NCBI GenBank assembly: GCA_963790065.1
Contig: CAWBNK010000005.1
Coordinates: 1-64,000 of the forward strand
Direction of reading: 5' to 3'
DNA: 64,000 nt
Source: Palsa-504 sp963790065
GTDB lineage: Bacteria; Actinomycetota; Actinomycetes; Streptosporangiales; Streptosporangiaceae
Within the stretch, counting starts at the first letter, position 1; each line of letters opens with the position of its first letter. The position numbers and the translations under genes are program-made. Positions 23,341 to 31,503 of the stretch are shown here, one piece after another. The notes below the pieces were generated by a model that was not told where the DNA came from, ran no database searches, and was given only the letters and a program-made list of their open reading frames with translations.

Positions 23341-23955
23341 ATGCCTGACGACGGTTTCCCGGTTGAGATGGTCCAGGGCGTGCCGGTGCTAGCCGCCCCT
23401 GAGGAGATCGACATCACCAACGCCGCGGCGCTGCGGTCGGCTCTGCTCACGGCGACCGCGAACGGGACCGGCACGCTGGTGGTCGACATGACGCGGACCC
23501 AGTTCTGCGATTCCTCCGGCCTGCACGCCCTGCTCGCCGCGCACAAAAGAGCCGAAGCCGAGGGCCGTGAAATCCTGCTGGTCATTCCCAGCACCGCCGT
23601 CCTGCGGGTCTTCGCACTCACCGCCATGGACCGCGTGATCCCCAACTTCACCAGCCTGGCCGAGGCCCTGGCGCAGACGGCGGCCACCGCGAACGGCCGC
23701 AGCCACCAGCGAAATGAAACAGCTGCCGCGCCGCAGACCAGCCGCGGCCCGGCGCTAGCCGGTGACCTGCCGGGCACCGTCAGGCGCTCCTCGAAGGACG
23801 CCCAGGAGACGTTCGCCGGGGCGCTGACCGGCGCCGTGCAGGCATACGGGGAAGGCGACCAGGCGTTCCGCGCCGCGTACGTCGAGTTCAAGCGGACGTT
23901 CGAGAAGGCCGGCGACCGCTGGATCCCGAAGCCGGCCGCTACGCCTGGAGGCTAG
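23341..23955 (+). CDS. STAS domain-ChaB-like fusion protein
   Basis: 204 aa with AGGAGG upstream of ATG 23341. Residues 1-110 are a STAS domain of the anti-sigma-factor antagonist type, with the conserved phosphorylatable Ser in QFCDSSGLHALLAAH. After a Ser/Ala/Arg linker, residues about 140-200 resemble ChaB: LPGTVRRSSKDAQETFAGAL, then YVEFKRTFEKAGDRW. ChaB is a small regulator of cation transport in enteric bacteria, but its actinobacterial form is poorly characterised. The fusion couples partner-switching control to an unknown ChaB function. It has no adjacent anti-sigma kinase and faces a winged-helix gene. Confidence 0.82.
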   Translation: MPDDGFPVEMVQGVPVLAAPEEIDITNAAALRSALLTATANGTGTLVVDMTRTQFCDSSGLHALLAAHKRAEAEGREILLVIPSTAVLRVFALTAMDRVIPNFTSLAEALAQTAATANGRSHQRNETAAAPQTSRGPALAGDLPGTVRRSSKDAQETFAGALTGAVQAYGEGDQAFRAAYVEFKRTFEKAGDRWIPKPAATPGG

Positions 23956-23979
23956 CGCAGTCCTTGCCCCTTTCCGCCG

Positions 23980-24542
23980 TCATGCCGTGCGCGCCTGCCA
24001 TTCGGGCCTGGTCAGGGCGTACTCGACCTCGCCGTGCTCGGAGCCTTCGATGACGTCGCCTCCCTCGTACAGGGTGGTGCCCACCAGGGTCATGCCGCAT
24101 TTCTCCAGGACGTGCCGGGATGCGGTGTTGACCCTCATCGTGTGCCCGAACACCCGCTGTACGCCCAGGTCCGTGAACCCCATGCCGATCAGGGCGCGCG
24201 ATCCCTCGGTGGCGTAGCCCTGGTTCCACGCCGCCCGGCGCAGCCGGTAGCCGAGATCGATATCCGTGATATCGCCGCCGGGACCAGGGCGGAAATGAAC
24301 CAGCCCAGGAACTCCCCGGTCGCAGTGGAATCGGCCGCCCAGGTTCCCAGCCGGTCGAGCCGCTCATATACACCCAGATGAAAAGGGATGATCCTGTCGC
24401 TGATCTCCTCGCGTGGCGTTGGCTGGCCGCCCGTCAGGTAGCGCATCACCTCTGGGTCGTTGTTCAGGTCAAACAGGTGGCCTGCGTCGTCCTCGGTGAA
24501 CTGGCGGATGGTCAGCCGCGGTGTGTTCAGGACGATGTGCAT
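23980..24542 (-). CDS. GNAT acetyltransferase (RimJ-like), frameshifted
   Basis: The N-terminal half starts at ATG 24542 (NTPRLTIRQFTEDDAGHLFD, then NNDPEVMRYLTGG). At about 24292-24300 the frame shifts by one base: restoring a missing base in the TTCAT stretch continues as HFRPGPGGDITDIDLGYR and RAAWNQGYATEGSRALI, then GVQRVFGHTMRVNTASRHVL and stop at 23980. The repaired protein is 187 aa, a normal length for the RimJ/RimL group. The C-terminal half keeps the acetyl-CoA-binding pattern. The lesion is probably a sequencing deletion; otherwise it is a pseudogene. It follows the methyltransferase on the same strand after 16 bases. Confidence 0.8.
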
Positions 24543-24558
24543 AGAACCAGCTCCAGTC

Positions 24559-25392
24559 TCACGGCTCCGGCGGCAGGCGTGGCCGGCGCACGGCGCGCAG
24601 CGCGACGGTGACCAGCGGCATGGTGAACTCGGCGGCCGAGGTCTCCGGCTGGCGGTGCAGGAAATGGCGGATCGTGGCGAGCGTCCTGGCGCGTTCGGCC
24701 TCGTCCAGGACCAGCAGCTGCGATTTGGTGGCGATGGCGGCGACCAGCGAGTCGGTGCTGCGCAGCTGCCCGTTGCCGAACTCGCGCTCCTCCGCGGGGG
24801 CAAACCAGCTGCTGCCTGCGTGCAGGGTGGCCCGTTCGGTACCTGGGTCCGGGGTTGCCCGCCACCGTGACAGTGTTGTCCCGCTCTTGCTGACCGCGGT
24901 GAGCCCGGCGACCCAGCCGACCCGGTCGTCATCCACGTTCCACAGCCCGGCGAGCACACCGCCAGGCGTCAGCACCCTGGCGATCTCCGGCAGCGCCCGG
25001 TCCAGGTCGAACCAGTGCATCGACTGCCCGCACAGCACCGCGTCCACGCTCTGGTCCGGCAGCGGGAGCGCCTCGGCGCTGCCTGCCACGGCTCGCACTC
25101 CGGGCAGCTGGCGGCGCAGCTCGGCGAGCATGGCCTGGTCCGGCTCCACCGCGACGACATCGGCACCGAGGCCGACGAGCGCGCCGGTCAAGATGCCGGT
25201 CCCCGCGCCCAGGTCCACCACCCGCACCGGCTGAGCGTCGCTGACCGGTGCCAGGCACCAGCGGATGGCCGCTTCGGCGTAGCCAGCGCGGTGCTGCGCG
25301 TATTGTCCGGCAGCCGCGCCGAATGAGGAGGAACGCCGGTGACGGTCGGCCGATGCCGCATTAACTTCCGGGTGCTCTGCCTCTGCTTCCAC
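24559..25392 (-). CDS. Class I SAM-dependent methyltransferase
   Basis: 277 aa. The SAM-binding motif I VVDLGAGTGILTGALVGLGA (near residue 60) and the following acidic strand VVAVEPDQAMLAEL are complete, then LPDQSVDAVLCGQSMHWFDL and VLTPGGVLAGLWNV complete the methyltransferase_11 pattern. The substrate is unknown; related actinobacterial proteins methylate small metabolites. It begins about 180 bp before tRNA-Ser(TGA), and its stop lies 16 bases upstream of the acetyltransferase start. Confidence 0.88.
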   Translation of the reverse strand: MEAEAEHPEVNAASADRHRRSSSFGAAAGQYAQHRAGYAEAAIRWCLAPVSDAQPVRVVDLGAGTGILTGALVGLGADVVAVEPDQAMLAELRRQLPGVRAVAGSAEALPLPDQSVDAVLCGQSMHWFDLDRALPEIARVLTPGGVLAGLWNVDDDRVGWVAGLTAVSKSGTTLSRWRATPDPGTERATLHAGSSWFAPAEEREFGNGQLRSTDSLVAAIATKSQLLVLDEAERARTLATIRHFLHRQPETSAAEFTMPLVTVALRAVRRPRLPPEP

Positions 25393-25570
25393 CCGGCAAT
25401 GCTATGACGCATCGTCACGACGCTGCGCTTCAAGATCCGTCCCGCGTATATCCCGCGACCAGCGACAAAAAGTAGCAGTCGGCTGCATATGGCTGCGGTC
25501 GGTGACGAGCCCCGGGACGTGAGCCTGGCGGACGTAAGTCCAGGTCAGGCCCGGTTTTCCAGGTCAGAGG

Positions 25571-25657
25571 CGGAGGGCGTGGGATTCGAACCCACGGTGA
25601 CGTTGCCGCCACAATGGTTTTCAAGACCATCGCCATCGGCCACTAGGCGAGCCCTCC
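25571..25657 (-). tRNA. tRNA-Ser (anticodon TGA)
   Basis: 87 nt on the minus strand. The acceptor stem GGAGGGC/GCCCTCC is perfect, with a long variable arm; the anticodon loop CTTGAAA is flanked by GGT and ACC, giving anticodon TGA. Discriminator G, no CCA encoded. Confidence 0.96.
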
Positions 25658-25670
25658 TGTGCGCACCAGC

Positions 25671-27494
25671 CTACGGTAACCCGGCCCGTGACGTCAGCCG
25701 CCGCCGCCAGGCCAGCCCGTCGCCGACCAGTGCGGCCAGGGCCAGGTAGGCGTCGGCCGTCTCGGCGGCGAGCAGTTCGAGCTCGACCTCGGCGCCTTCC
25801 TCCAGGTGCGGGTCGTAGGGAATCCGGACTACGGCCCGGCAACGGGACGCGAAGTGGTGCTCGAGCCGGTCCAGGTCGACGTTGCTCTTGCTCTTGGGCC
25901 GGATCGTGGACAGCACCACGACGCCGTTGCGCACCAGGTCCCCGCACTGGTGGGCCTCGAGCCAGTCCAGGGTCGCGCTGGCGCTGCGCGCGCCGTCCAC
26001 CGACGGCGAGCTGACCACCACGATCTGGTCGGCCAGATGCAGCACGCCCGACATGGCCGAATGCAGCAGCCCGGTGCCGCAGTCGGTCAGGCAGATCGAG
26101 TAGAAGTGCTCGAGCACCTGGGCCGCGTCACAGTAGTCCTCGGCACCGAACGCCACCGACACCGCCGGGTCACGGTCGGAAGCCAGGATCTCCAGCCGGC
26201 TCGGGGCCTGGGAGGTGAACGCCCGGACGTCGGCGTAGCGGCCCACCTGGCCACGCTCGTTCAGCAGATCCCTGATCGTGGCGGCGGTCTCCAGCCGGAC
26301 CTTGTCCGACAGCGTGCCCCGGTCGGGGTTGGCATCGACGGCGATGACCCGGTCCCCGCGCAGGGTGGCCAGCGTCGCCCCGAGCCCGACCGCGGTGGTG
26401 GTCTTGCCCACGCCGCCCTTCAGGCTGAGCACCGCTACCCGGTGATGGCCGCCCGCCACCGGGGTCCTGACCCGGTTGATGAGATCACGGCGGCGCATGT
26501 CAGCGGCCGACTCGCCGAACCTGAGCAGGCCGCCGGTGACCCGGGACAGGCTCCGCCGCCAGCCCGATCCCGGGCCCGGCCGCTTGGCGTGCAGCAGCGA
26601 CTCGGCGGTCAGGCTGTCGGCGGTCTCGGTCTCGTACCCGTCGGCGACGGGCGGGTTCAAGCCGGATGGCGGCATCCCGGCCTGCGCCATCCGCCGCGGC
26701 GCCGTCCACTGAGCCAGGGTTTCCATCGGCGGGACGGGATGAGAGTCGCGCGCGTACCCCGGGTCCGCGGCATACCCGGCCTCGGCGGCATACCCGGGCT
26801 CGGCGGCGTATCCCGGGTCCAGTGCGTAGCCGGGGACCGGCCCGGCACCCGAGCCCCAGTCATCCCACGTGCCCTGCGGGTATCTCGGGTCCTGCTGGTA
26901 CCCCGGGTCTGGCCCGAAATCCTGGCCCGGCCCGTAGCCCGGCTCGGGTGCGTGACCCGGCTCGGGTGCGTAACCCGGCTCGGGCCCGTAGCCCGGCTCG
27001 GGTGCGTAACCCGGCCCGGGTGCGTAACCCGGCCCGGCCGGATAGGGATAGCCGGGTTCTTCCGGGAACGAGTGACCGGAAGGGAGCGGGGCGAATCCCG
27101 GCCCGCGTGGGTACTCCTGCTCCGCCTGGTACCCGGCGCCGCCCGGGTAACCGGCCCCGTGCGGATGCTCGCGAAGCTGCGGATATCCCCAGTCCTGCGG
27201 ATACCCAGGCTCGCGCGGGTATCCGGGCTCCCGCTGATAGTCCGGTTCGGCTCCGTACCCGGGTTCCGGCCCGTACCCGGCCGCCTGCTGGTATTCCTGC
27301 TCGGCCGGGTACTCGGCGTCCTGCCGGTACCCGTGATCGTCCGGGTCGCCCGGCTCCCGGTGGGACCCGGGTTCCCGGTGGTAGTCCCAGTCGGACCACG
27401 ACACATAGGGATCGTTCGCCCCGTCAGCCTCGGCTGTCTCGGCCCGGCCGTTCGGGCCCGGGTGAATCTCGGGCGTATCGTTGTTCGTGCTCAC
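25671..27494 (-). CDS. MinD/ParA-like ATPase with long EPGY-rich N-terminal region
   Basis: 607 aa from GTG 27494, which has AAGGGGG upstream. Residues about 20-275 are low-complexity Pro/Gly/Tyr/Glu with repeated units such as EPGYAPEPGYGPEPGY. From about 375 comes the Walker ATPase: VAVLSLKGGVGKTTTAVGLG (deviant Walker A), VIAVDANPDRGTLSDKV, then VVSSPSVDGARSASATLDWL and VVVLSTIRPKSKSNVDLDRL. This is the MinD/ParA fold; actinobacterial relatives with long N termini are linked to type VII secretion or polar positioning. It lies alone beside tRNA-Ser(TGA). The target is unknown. Confidence 0.88.
   Translation of the reverse strand: MSTNNDTPEIHPGPNGRAETAEADGANDPYVSWSDWDYHREPGSHREPGDPDDHGYRQDAEYPAEQEYQQAAGYGPEPGYGAEPDYQREPGYPREPGYPQDWGYPQLREHPHGAGYPGGAGYQAEQEYPRGPGFAPLPSGHSFPEEPGYPYPAGPGYAPGPGYAPEPGYGPEPGYAPEPGHAPEPGYGPGQDFGPDPGYQQDPRYPQGTWDDWGSGAGPVPGYALDPGYAAEPGYAAEAGYAADPGYARDSHPVPPMETLAQWTAPRRMAQAGMPPSGLNPPVADGYETETADSLTAESLLHAKRPGPGSGWRRSLSRVTGGLLRFGESAADMRRRDLINRVRTPVAGGHHRVAVLSLKGGVGKTTTAVGLGATLATLRGDRVIAVDANPDRGTLSDKVRLETAATIRDLLNERGQVGRYADVRAFTSQAPSRLEILASDRDPAVSVAFGAEDYCDAAQVLEHFYSICLTDCGTGLLHSAMSGVLHLADQIVVVSSPSVDGARSASATLDWLEAHQCGDLVRNGVVVLSTIRPKSKSNVDLDRLEHHFASRCRAVVRIPYDPHLEEGAEVELELLAAETADAYLALAALVGDGLAWRRRLTSRAGLP
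26757..27400 (-). repeat. Low-complexity EPGY-coding repeat region
   Basis: The DNA consists of degenerate repeats of short units such as TAACCCGGCTCGGGTGCG, encoding xEPGY peptides. Repeat boundaries are irregular, so copy number may vary between strains and assemblies. Confidence 0.7.
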
Positions 27495-27629
27495 GGGTCG
27501 GCCCCCTTGATCCTCCTGGGCGGGCGCATGCGGGCGGAGTTCGTGCGTCAATCCGAGCGTAGGACAAATTTCACGTTATTTCGATACCCAGCGCAATTAT
27601 TTGGTTGCACTGAGTACAGAGGAGCGGTC

Positions 27630-28610
27630 ATGCGCGCCGTCGTCATCACCGAACCCGGCGAGCCCGAGGTGCTGAACTGGCAGGAAGTACCCGACCCCGT
27701 CCCCGGTCCCGGCGAGGTGGTCATCGACGTCGCCGCCTCGGGCGTCAACCGAGCCGACCTGATGCAGCGGCAGGGCTTCTACCCGCCGCCGCCCGGCGCG
27801 CCGCCCTACCCGGGCCTGGAATGCTCCGGCCGGGTCCGGGCGGTCGGCGCGGCGGTGACCGGCTGGCGGCCCGGCGACCAGGTATGCGCTCTGCTGGCCG
27901 GCGGCGGCTACGCGGAACAGGTCGCGGTCCCGGCCGGCCAGCTGCTCCCGGTCCCGGACAGCGTGGACACCACCACGGCGGCCGCGTTCCCCGAGACCGC
28001 GTGCACGGTGTACGCCAACGTCTTCCAGCTGGCCGGGCTGGCCAGCGGCGAGCTGCTGCTGGTGCACGGGGGCAGCAGCGGGATCGGCACCATGGCCATC
28101 CAGCTGGCCAAGGCCTTCGGGGCCCGGGTGGCCTGCACCGCCGGGTCGCCGCAGAAGCTGGACCGCTGCCGTGAGCTCGGCGCCGACGTGGTGATCAACT
28201 ACCGCACCGAGGACTTCGTGGCGGCCGTACAGGATGCCACCGGCGGGGCAGGCGCCGACGTCATCCTCGACATCATGGGCGCGAGCTACCTGGCCCGCAA
28301 CCTGGACGCGCTGGCCACGGACGGGCGCCTGGTCATTATCGGCCGCCAGGGCGGCAGCCGGGCCGAAATCGACCTGGGCGTGCTCCAGGCCAAACGGGCC
28401 AGCCTGTACGCGACCACCCTCCGGGCCCGCCCGGCCCACCAGAAGGCCGCGGTGGTGGCGGCCGTGCGCGAGCACGTCTGGCCGCTGATCAGCGCGGGTC
28501 AGGTGGCGGCCGTCATCGACCGGGAGCTGCCCATGTCACAGGCGGCCCAGGCGCACCGGGCGATGGCCGCCAGCGAGCACATCGGCAAGATCCTGCTGCT
28601 GCCGAACTGA
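27630..28610 (+). CDS. NAD(P)H-quinone oxidoreductase (PIG3 family)
   Basis: 326 aa from ATG 27630; the open frame extends far upstream but that is an artefact of high GC. A zeta-crystallin/PIG3-type quinone reductase of the MDR superfamily: GVNRADLMQRQGFYPPPPGA and YPGLECSGRV at the N terminus, and the nucleotide-binding motif LVHGGSSGIGTMAIQLAKAF, then GADVILDIMGASYLARNL. There are no structural or catalytic zinc cysteines, as expected. It probably reduces quinones with NADPH. It precedes bpa by about 60 bp. Confidence 0.92.
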   Translation: MRAVVITEPGEPEVLNWQEVPDPVPGPGEVVIDVAASGVNRADLMQRQGFYPPPPGAPPYPGLECSGRVRAVGAAVTGWRPGDQVCALLAGGGYAEQVAVPAGQLLPVPDSVDTTTAAAFPETACTVYANVFQLAGLASGELLLVHGGSSGIGTMAIQLAKAFGARVACTAGSPQKLDRCRELGADVVINYRTEDFVAAVQDATGGAGADVILDIMGASYLARNLDALATDGRLVIIGRQGGSRAEIDLGVLQAKRASLYATTLRARPAHQKAAVVAAVREHVWPLISAGQVAAVIDRELPMSQAAQAHRAMAASEHIGKILLLPN

Positions 28611-28669
28611 CCCACCCGTGGTCCGGCCGCTCGCCGGATCGGCCAGACTAGGGGAATCAGACTAGGGGA

Positions 28670-29215
28670 ATGAGTATCGGGATGAACCCTGAACCGCAAG
28701 AGCATCCGCAGGTCCTGGTGGTGGGCCCTGACGGCATAGCCATGCCAGGTAACCTGCCGGAGGAGGGCGCGCACGAGCGCCCGGTGACCGAGATGGTCGA
28801 GCAGCCGGCCAAGGTCATGCGGATCGGCAGCATGATCAGGCAGCTGCTTGAGGAGGTCCGCGCGGCGCCGCTGGACGAGAAGAGCCGGGCCCGGCTGAAG
28901 GAGATCCACGAGAGCTCGGTCAAGGAACTGGAGGACGGGCTCGCGCCCGAGCTGGTCAGCGAGCTCGAGCGGCTGTCGCTGCCGTTCACCGATGACGAGC
29001 TGCCCAGCGAGGCCGAGCTGCGGGTCGCGCAGGCCCAGCTGGTCGGCTGGCTGGAGGGCCTGTTCCACGGCATCCAGACCACGCTGTTCGCCCAGCAGAT
29101 GGCGGCCCGGGCCCAGCTCGAGCAGATGCGCCGCGCGCTGCCCCCCGGGATGCTGCCCCCGCAGCCGCCCGATCAGGAGGGACCGCAGCGTCCAGGTTCC
29201 GGTCCGTACCTTTAA
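28670..29215 (+). CDS. bpa: Bacterial proteasome activator
   Basis: 181 aa. An all-helical ring-forming activator of the 20S proteasome that works without ATP (Bpa, also called PafE). The helix segments MRIGSMIRQLLEEVRAAPLD and EIHESSVKELEDGLAPELVS are typical, as is LVGWLEGLFHGIQTTLFAQQ. It ends in GPYL, a variant of the C-terminal gate-opening motif (GQYL in mycobacteria). The proteasome genes themselves are not in the window, but this implies they exist. Confidence 0.93.
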   Translation: MSIGMNPEPQEHPQVLVVGPDGIAMPGNLPEEGAHERPVTEMVEQPAKVMRIGSMIRQLLEEVRAAPLDEKSRARLKEIHESSVKELEDGLAPELVSELERLSLPFTDDELPSEAELRVAQAQLVGWLEGLFHGIQTTLFAQQMAARAQLEQMRRALPPGMLPPQPPDQEGPQRPGSGPYL

Positions 29216-29257
29216 TTCTTTAGGCCGAACGGGCCGTGGTGCTTGCCTCGCGCCCCC

Positions 29258-30181
29258 TCAGGGGCGGCCGAACCGCAGCCGTCCGAGCCAGGCGGCGGCC
29301 GCGGCGAACTCGGCGTCTGACGTGCCCGGCCGGACCTGGGTGACGGCGCCGTCGCAGCGGGCGTAGCTGCCCAGGAAGCGGACGTCGGCGCACACCCGGC
29401 GCAGCCCCATCAGCGCCTCGCCCACCCGCGCGTCGTCGACGTGGCCCTCGCAGTCGATGAAGAAGTAGTACTGGCCGAGCCGGTCGCCGGTCGGCCGGGA
29501 CTGGATCGTGGTCAGGTTGATGCCGCGCACCGCGAACTCGGTCAGGATCTCAAGCAGCGCGCCGGGATGGTCTTCGGCCAGGAACGCGGCGACCGAGGTC
29601 CGGTCGGTGCCGGTGCGGGCGGGCAGCGGTCCTGGCGCGGCCACCACCACGAACCGGGTGACGGCGTTGGCCCGGTCGTGCACGTCGGGGACCAGGACCT
29701 CCAGGCCGTACCGGCTGGCCGCGAAGGCGCCCGCCAGTGCCGCGTCGAGCTCGCCCTCGGCGGCCTGCCGGGCCGCCTCGGCGTTGGAGGTGACCGGGAC
29801 CCATTCCGCGTCCGGGAGGTTGGCGGCCAGCCAGCCCCGGCACTGCGGCATGGCCTGCGGATGGCCGCCCACCCGCTTGACGCCGCCGAGCCCGGTGCCG
29901 GCCTGGCCCAGCAGCGCGAACGCGATCGGGATCTGCAGCTCGGCCACGATGACCAGGTCGTTCCCGGCGGCCAGGTCGTCCAGCGTCGCGGTGACGATTC
30001 CCTCCACCGAACTCTCGATGGGGACCACGGCCCGCTCCGCCGTGCCGTCACGCACGGCGCCCAGCGCGGCTTGGATGGTCGGGCAGGACAGCTGCTCGGC
30101 GGCGGAATCGACGGCCTGCAGCGCCGCCTGGCAGAAGGTGCCCTCGGGCCCCAGATAGGCAACTGGCATAGCCCACATCAT
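29258..30181 (-). CDS. pheA: Prephenate dehydratase
   Basis: 307 aa, phenylalanine biosynthesis (prephenate to phenylpyruvate). It begins MPVAYLGPEGTFCQAALQ, contains the catalytic motif ANAVTRFVVV, and ends with an ACT domain (GALLEILTEFAVRGINLTTI, then SRPTGDRLGQYYFFIDCEGH) for feedback control by phenylalanine. ATG 30181 overlaps the stop codon of the upstream GT87 gene by four bases (ATGA), so it is translationally coupled to a glycosyltransferase; ATG 30169 is an alternative start. It closes the four-gene operon. Confidence 0.95.
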   Translation of the reverse strand: MMWAMPVAYLGPEGTFCQAALQAVDSAAEQLSCPTIQAALGAVRDGTAERAVVPIESSVEGIVTATLDDLAAGNDLVIVAELQIPIAFALLGQAGTGLGGVKRVGGHPQAMPQCRGWLAANLPDAEWVPVTSNAEAARQAAEGELDAALAGAFAASRYGLEVLVPDVHDRANAVTRFVVVAAPGPLPARTGTDRTSVAAFLAEDHPGALLEILTEFAVRGINLTTIQSRPTGDRLGQYYFFIDCEGHVDDARVGEALMGLRRVCADVRFLGSYARCDGAVTQVRPGTSDAEFAAAAAWLGRLRFGRP

Positions 30182-31503
30182 GCCAGTCCCGGCGGGTCGG
30201 CCGGCCCGGGCCGGGCCAGCCCGGCCGGACGAGCCTCCTGGCCGGCCGGGCGTAGCCGGGCCATGATGACCAGCAGCGCCAGCGCGGCCAGGCCGAAGGC
30301 GTCCTGCACCACCCGGGCGGCTACCGGCGGCACCCAGGAGATGCCCAGCAGGGACTGGCCCCACCAGGGGATGGTCAGCGCGAAGTACACCGCGGTGGCG
30401 GCGGCGATCGCGACCCGCCGTTTCGAGCGCCCGTCGGCCGCGATGGCCCCGATGACCACCACCACGACTACGAAGTGGTGGATCCACGACACCGGCGACA
30501 TCAGCACGCCGAGCAGCGCGGTGACCGCGATGGCCTCCATCTCGCGTGAGTCCCGGGCCAGCCGCCTGACCAGGGCAAAGCCGGCCACCGCGACCACGGC
30601 GGCCACCGCCGCCCAGACCGCGGCGGGCATCGGCCCGGGCAGGAAAACCCGCAGCAGCATGCCGCGCAGCGACTGGTTGGAGGTGCCGGCGTTGGACCCG
30701 AGCCGGCCCGAGTCGAAGATCACGCTGGTCCAGTACGTCGCCGAGTCGTGCGGCAGCAGCAGCCAGGAGCCGATCGTCCAGGCCGCCGCGGCGATCACCG
30801 CGGTCACCGCGGCCCGGCGGCGGCCGGACAGCCACAGGTAGACGATGAACACGCCCGGGATCAGCTTGATCGCGGTGGCCAGCCCGACCAGGGCCCCCCG
30901 CGGCCAGCGCGGCGCCCGGGCCGCGCAGTCGGCCACGGCCAGGGCCAGCAGCACCATGTCCACCTGGCCGAACCTGATCTCGTCCCGCAGCGGGAACAGG
31001 TAGGCGCAGGCCGCGAACACGACCGCGGCCGCCGCTACCCGCAGCCGGCCGGACCGCCGCAGCAGCGGCGCGAACGCGTAGCAGATCACCACCACGAGCG
31101 GCACGTAGATGAACGGCACCCAGGCCAGCTGCGCGGCCGCCCAGGGCAGCAGGGCCAGCGGCACCGCGAACAGCGCCGCGGCCGGCGGGTAGGTGAACGG
31201 GAGCAGCTGCGGCGGCTGGGTGAGCACCGAGTACAGCGGCTGGCCCTGCAGCACGCTCAGCCCGCCGGTGCGGTAGACGTTCAGGTCCACCAGCCGCTGG
31301 TCGGGCACGCTGGTCAGGTAGCCGCGCACCAGCGGCTCGACCGCGGCCAGCGCCGCGATCCAGGCCAGCACGCCGAGTGCGGTCACCGCCCAGGAGGGCA
31401 GCGCGGCCAGCCGTGCGGCCAGGCGGCCCGGCCAGCCCGCGGGTCCCCGGCGGCAGGCCTGCTCCGCGGCCGGTACCCCGGTGGCGGTGCTCACGGCGGT
31501 CAC
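30178..31503 (-). CDS. GT87-family mannosyltransferase-like membrane protein
   Basis: 441 aa with about ten membrane helices, a GT-C glycosyltransferase of the DUF2029/GT87 type. The early loop RLVDLNVYRTGGLSVLQGQP carries the conserved Asp expected in the catalytic loop, then FTYPPAAALFAVPLALLPW and VSWIHHFVVVV. Family members transfer mannose from polyprenyl-phosphate mannose to lipid or wall glycans. Its GTG overlaps the stop of the upstream mannosyltransferase gene by four bases. The acceptor is unknown. Confidence 0.85.
   Translation of the reverse strand: MTAVSTATGVPAAEQACRRGPAGWPGRLAARLAALPSWAVTALGVLAWIAALAAVEPLVRGYLTSVPDQRLVDLNVYRTGGLSVLQGQPLYSVLTQPPQLLPFTYPPAAALFAVPLALLPWAAAQLAWVPFIYVPLVVVICYAFAPLLRRSGRLRVAAAAVVFAACAYLFPLRDEIRFGQVDMVLLALAVADCAARAPRWPRGALVGLATAIKLIPGVFIVYLWLSGRRRAAVTAVIAAAAWTIGSWLLLPHDSATYWTSVIFDSGRLGSNAGTSNQSLRGMLLRVFLPGPMPAAVWAAVAAVVAVAGFALVRRLARDSREMEAIAVTALLGVLMSPVSWIHHFVVVVVVIGAIAADGRSKRRVAIAAATAVYFALTIPWWGQSLLGISWVPPVAARVVQDAFGLAALALLVIMARLRPAGQEARPAGLARPGPADPPGLA

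Noticed and set aside
25806..27629. Long plus-strand frame joined to the quinone oxidoreductase
   Set aside because: It is antisense to the MinD/ParA-like gene, has a biased Arg/Val/Pro composition and lacks a ribosome-binding site. The oxidoreductase starts at ATG 27630.
29258..30835. 525-codon version of prephenate dehydratase
   Set aside because: The extra N-terminal part is antisense-like, out of frame with the upstream GT87 gene and biased in composition; pheA starts at 30181 or 30169.
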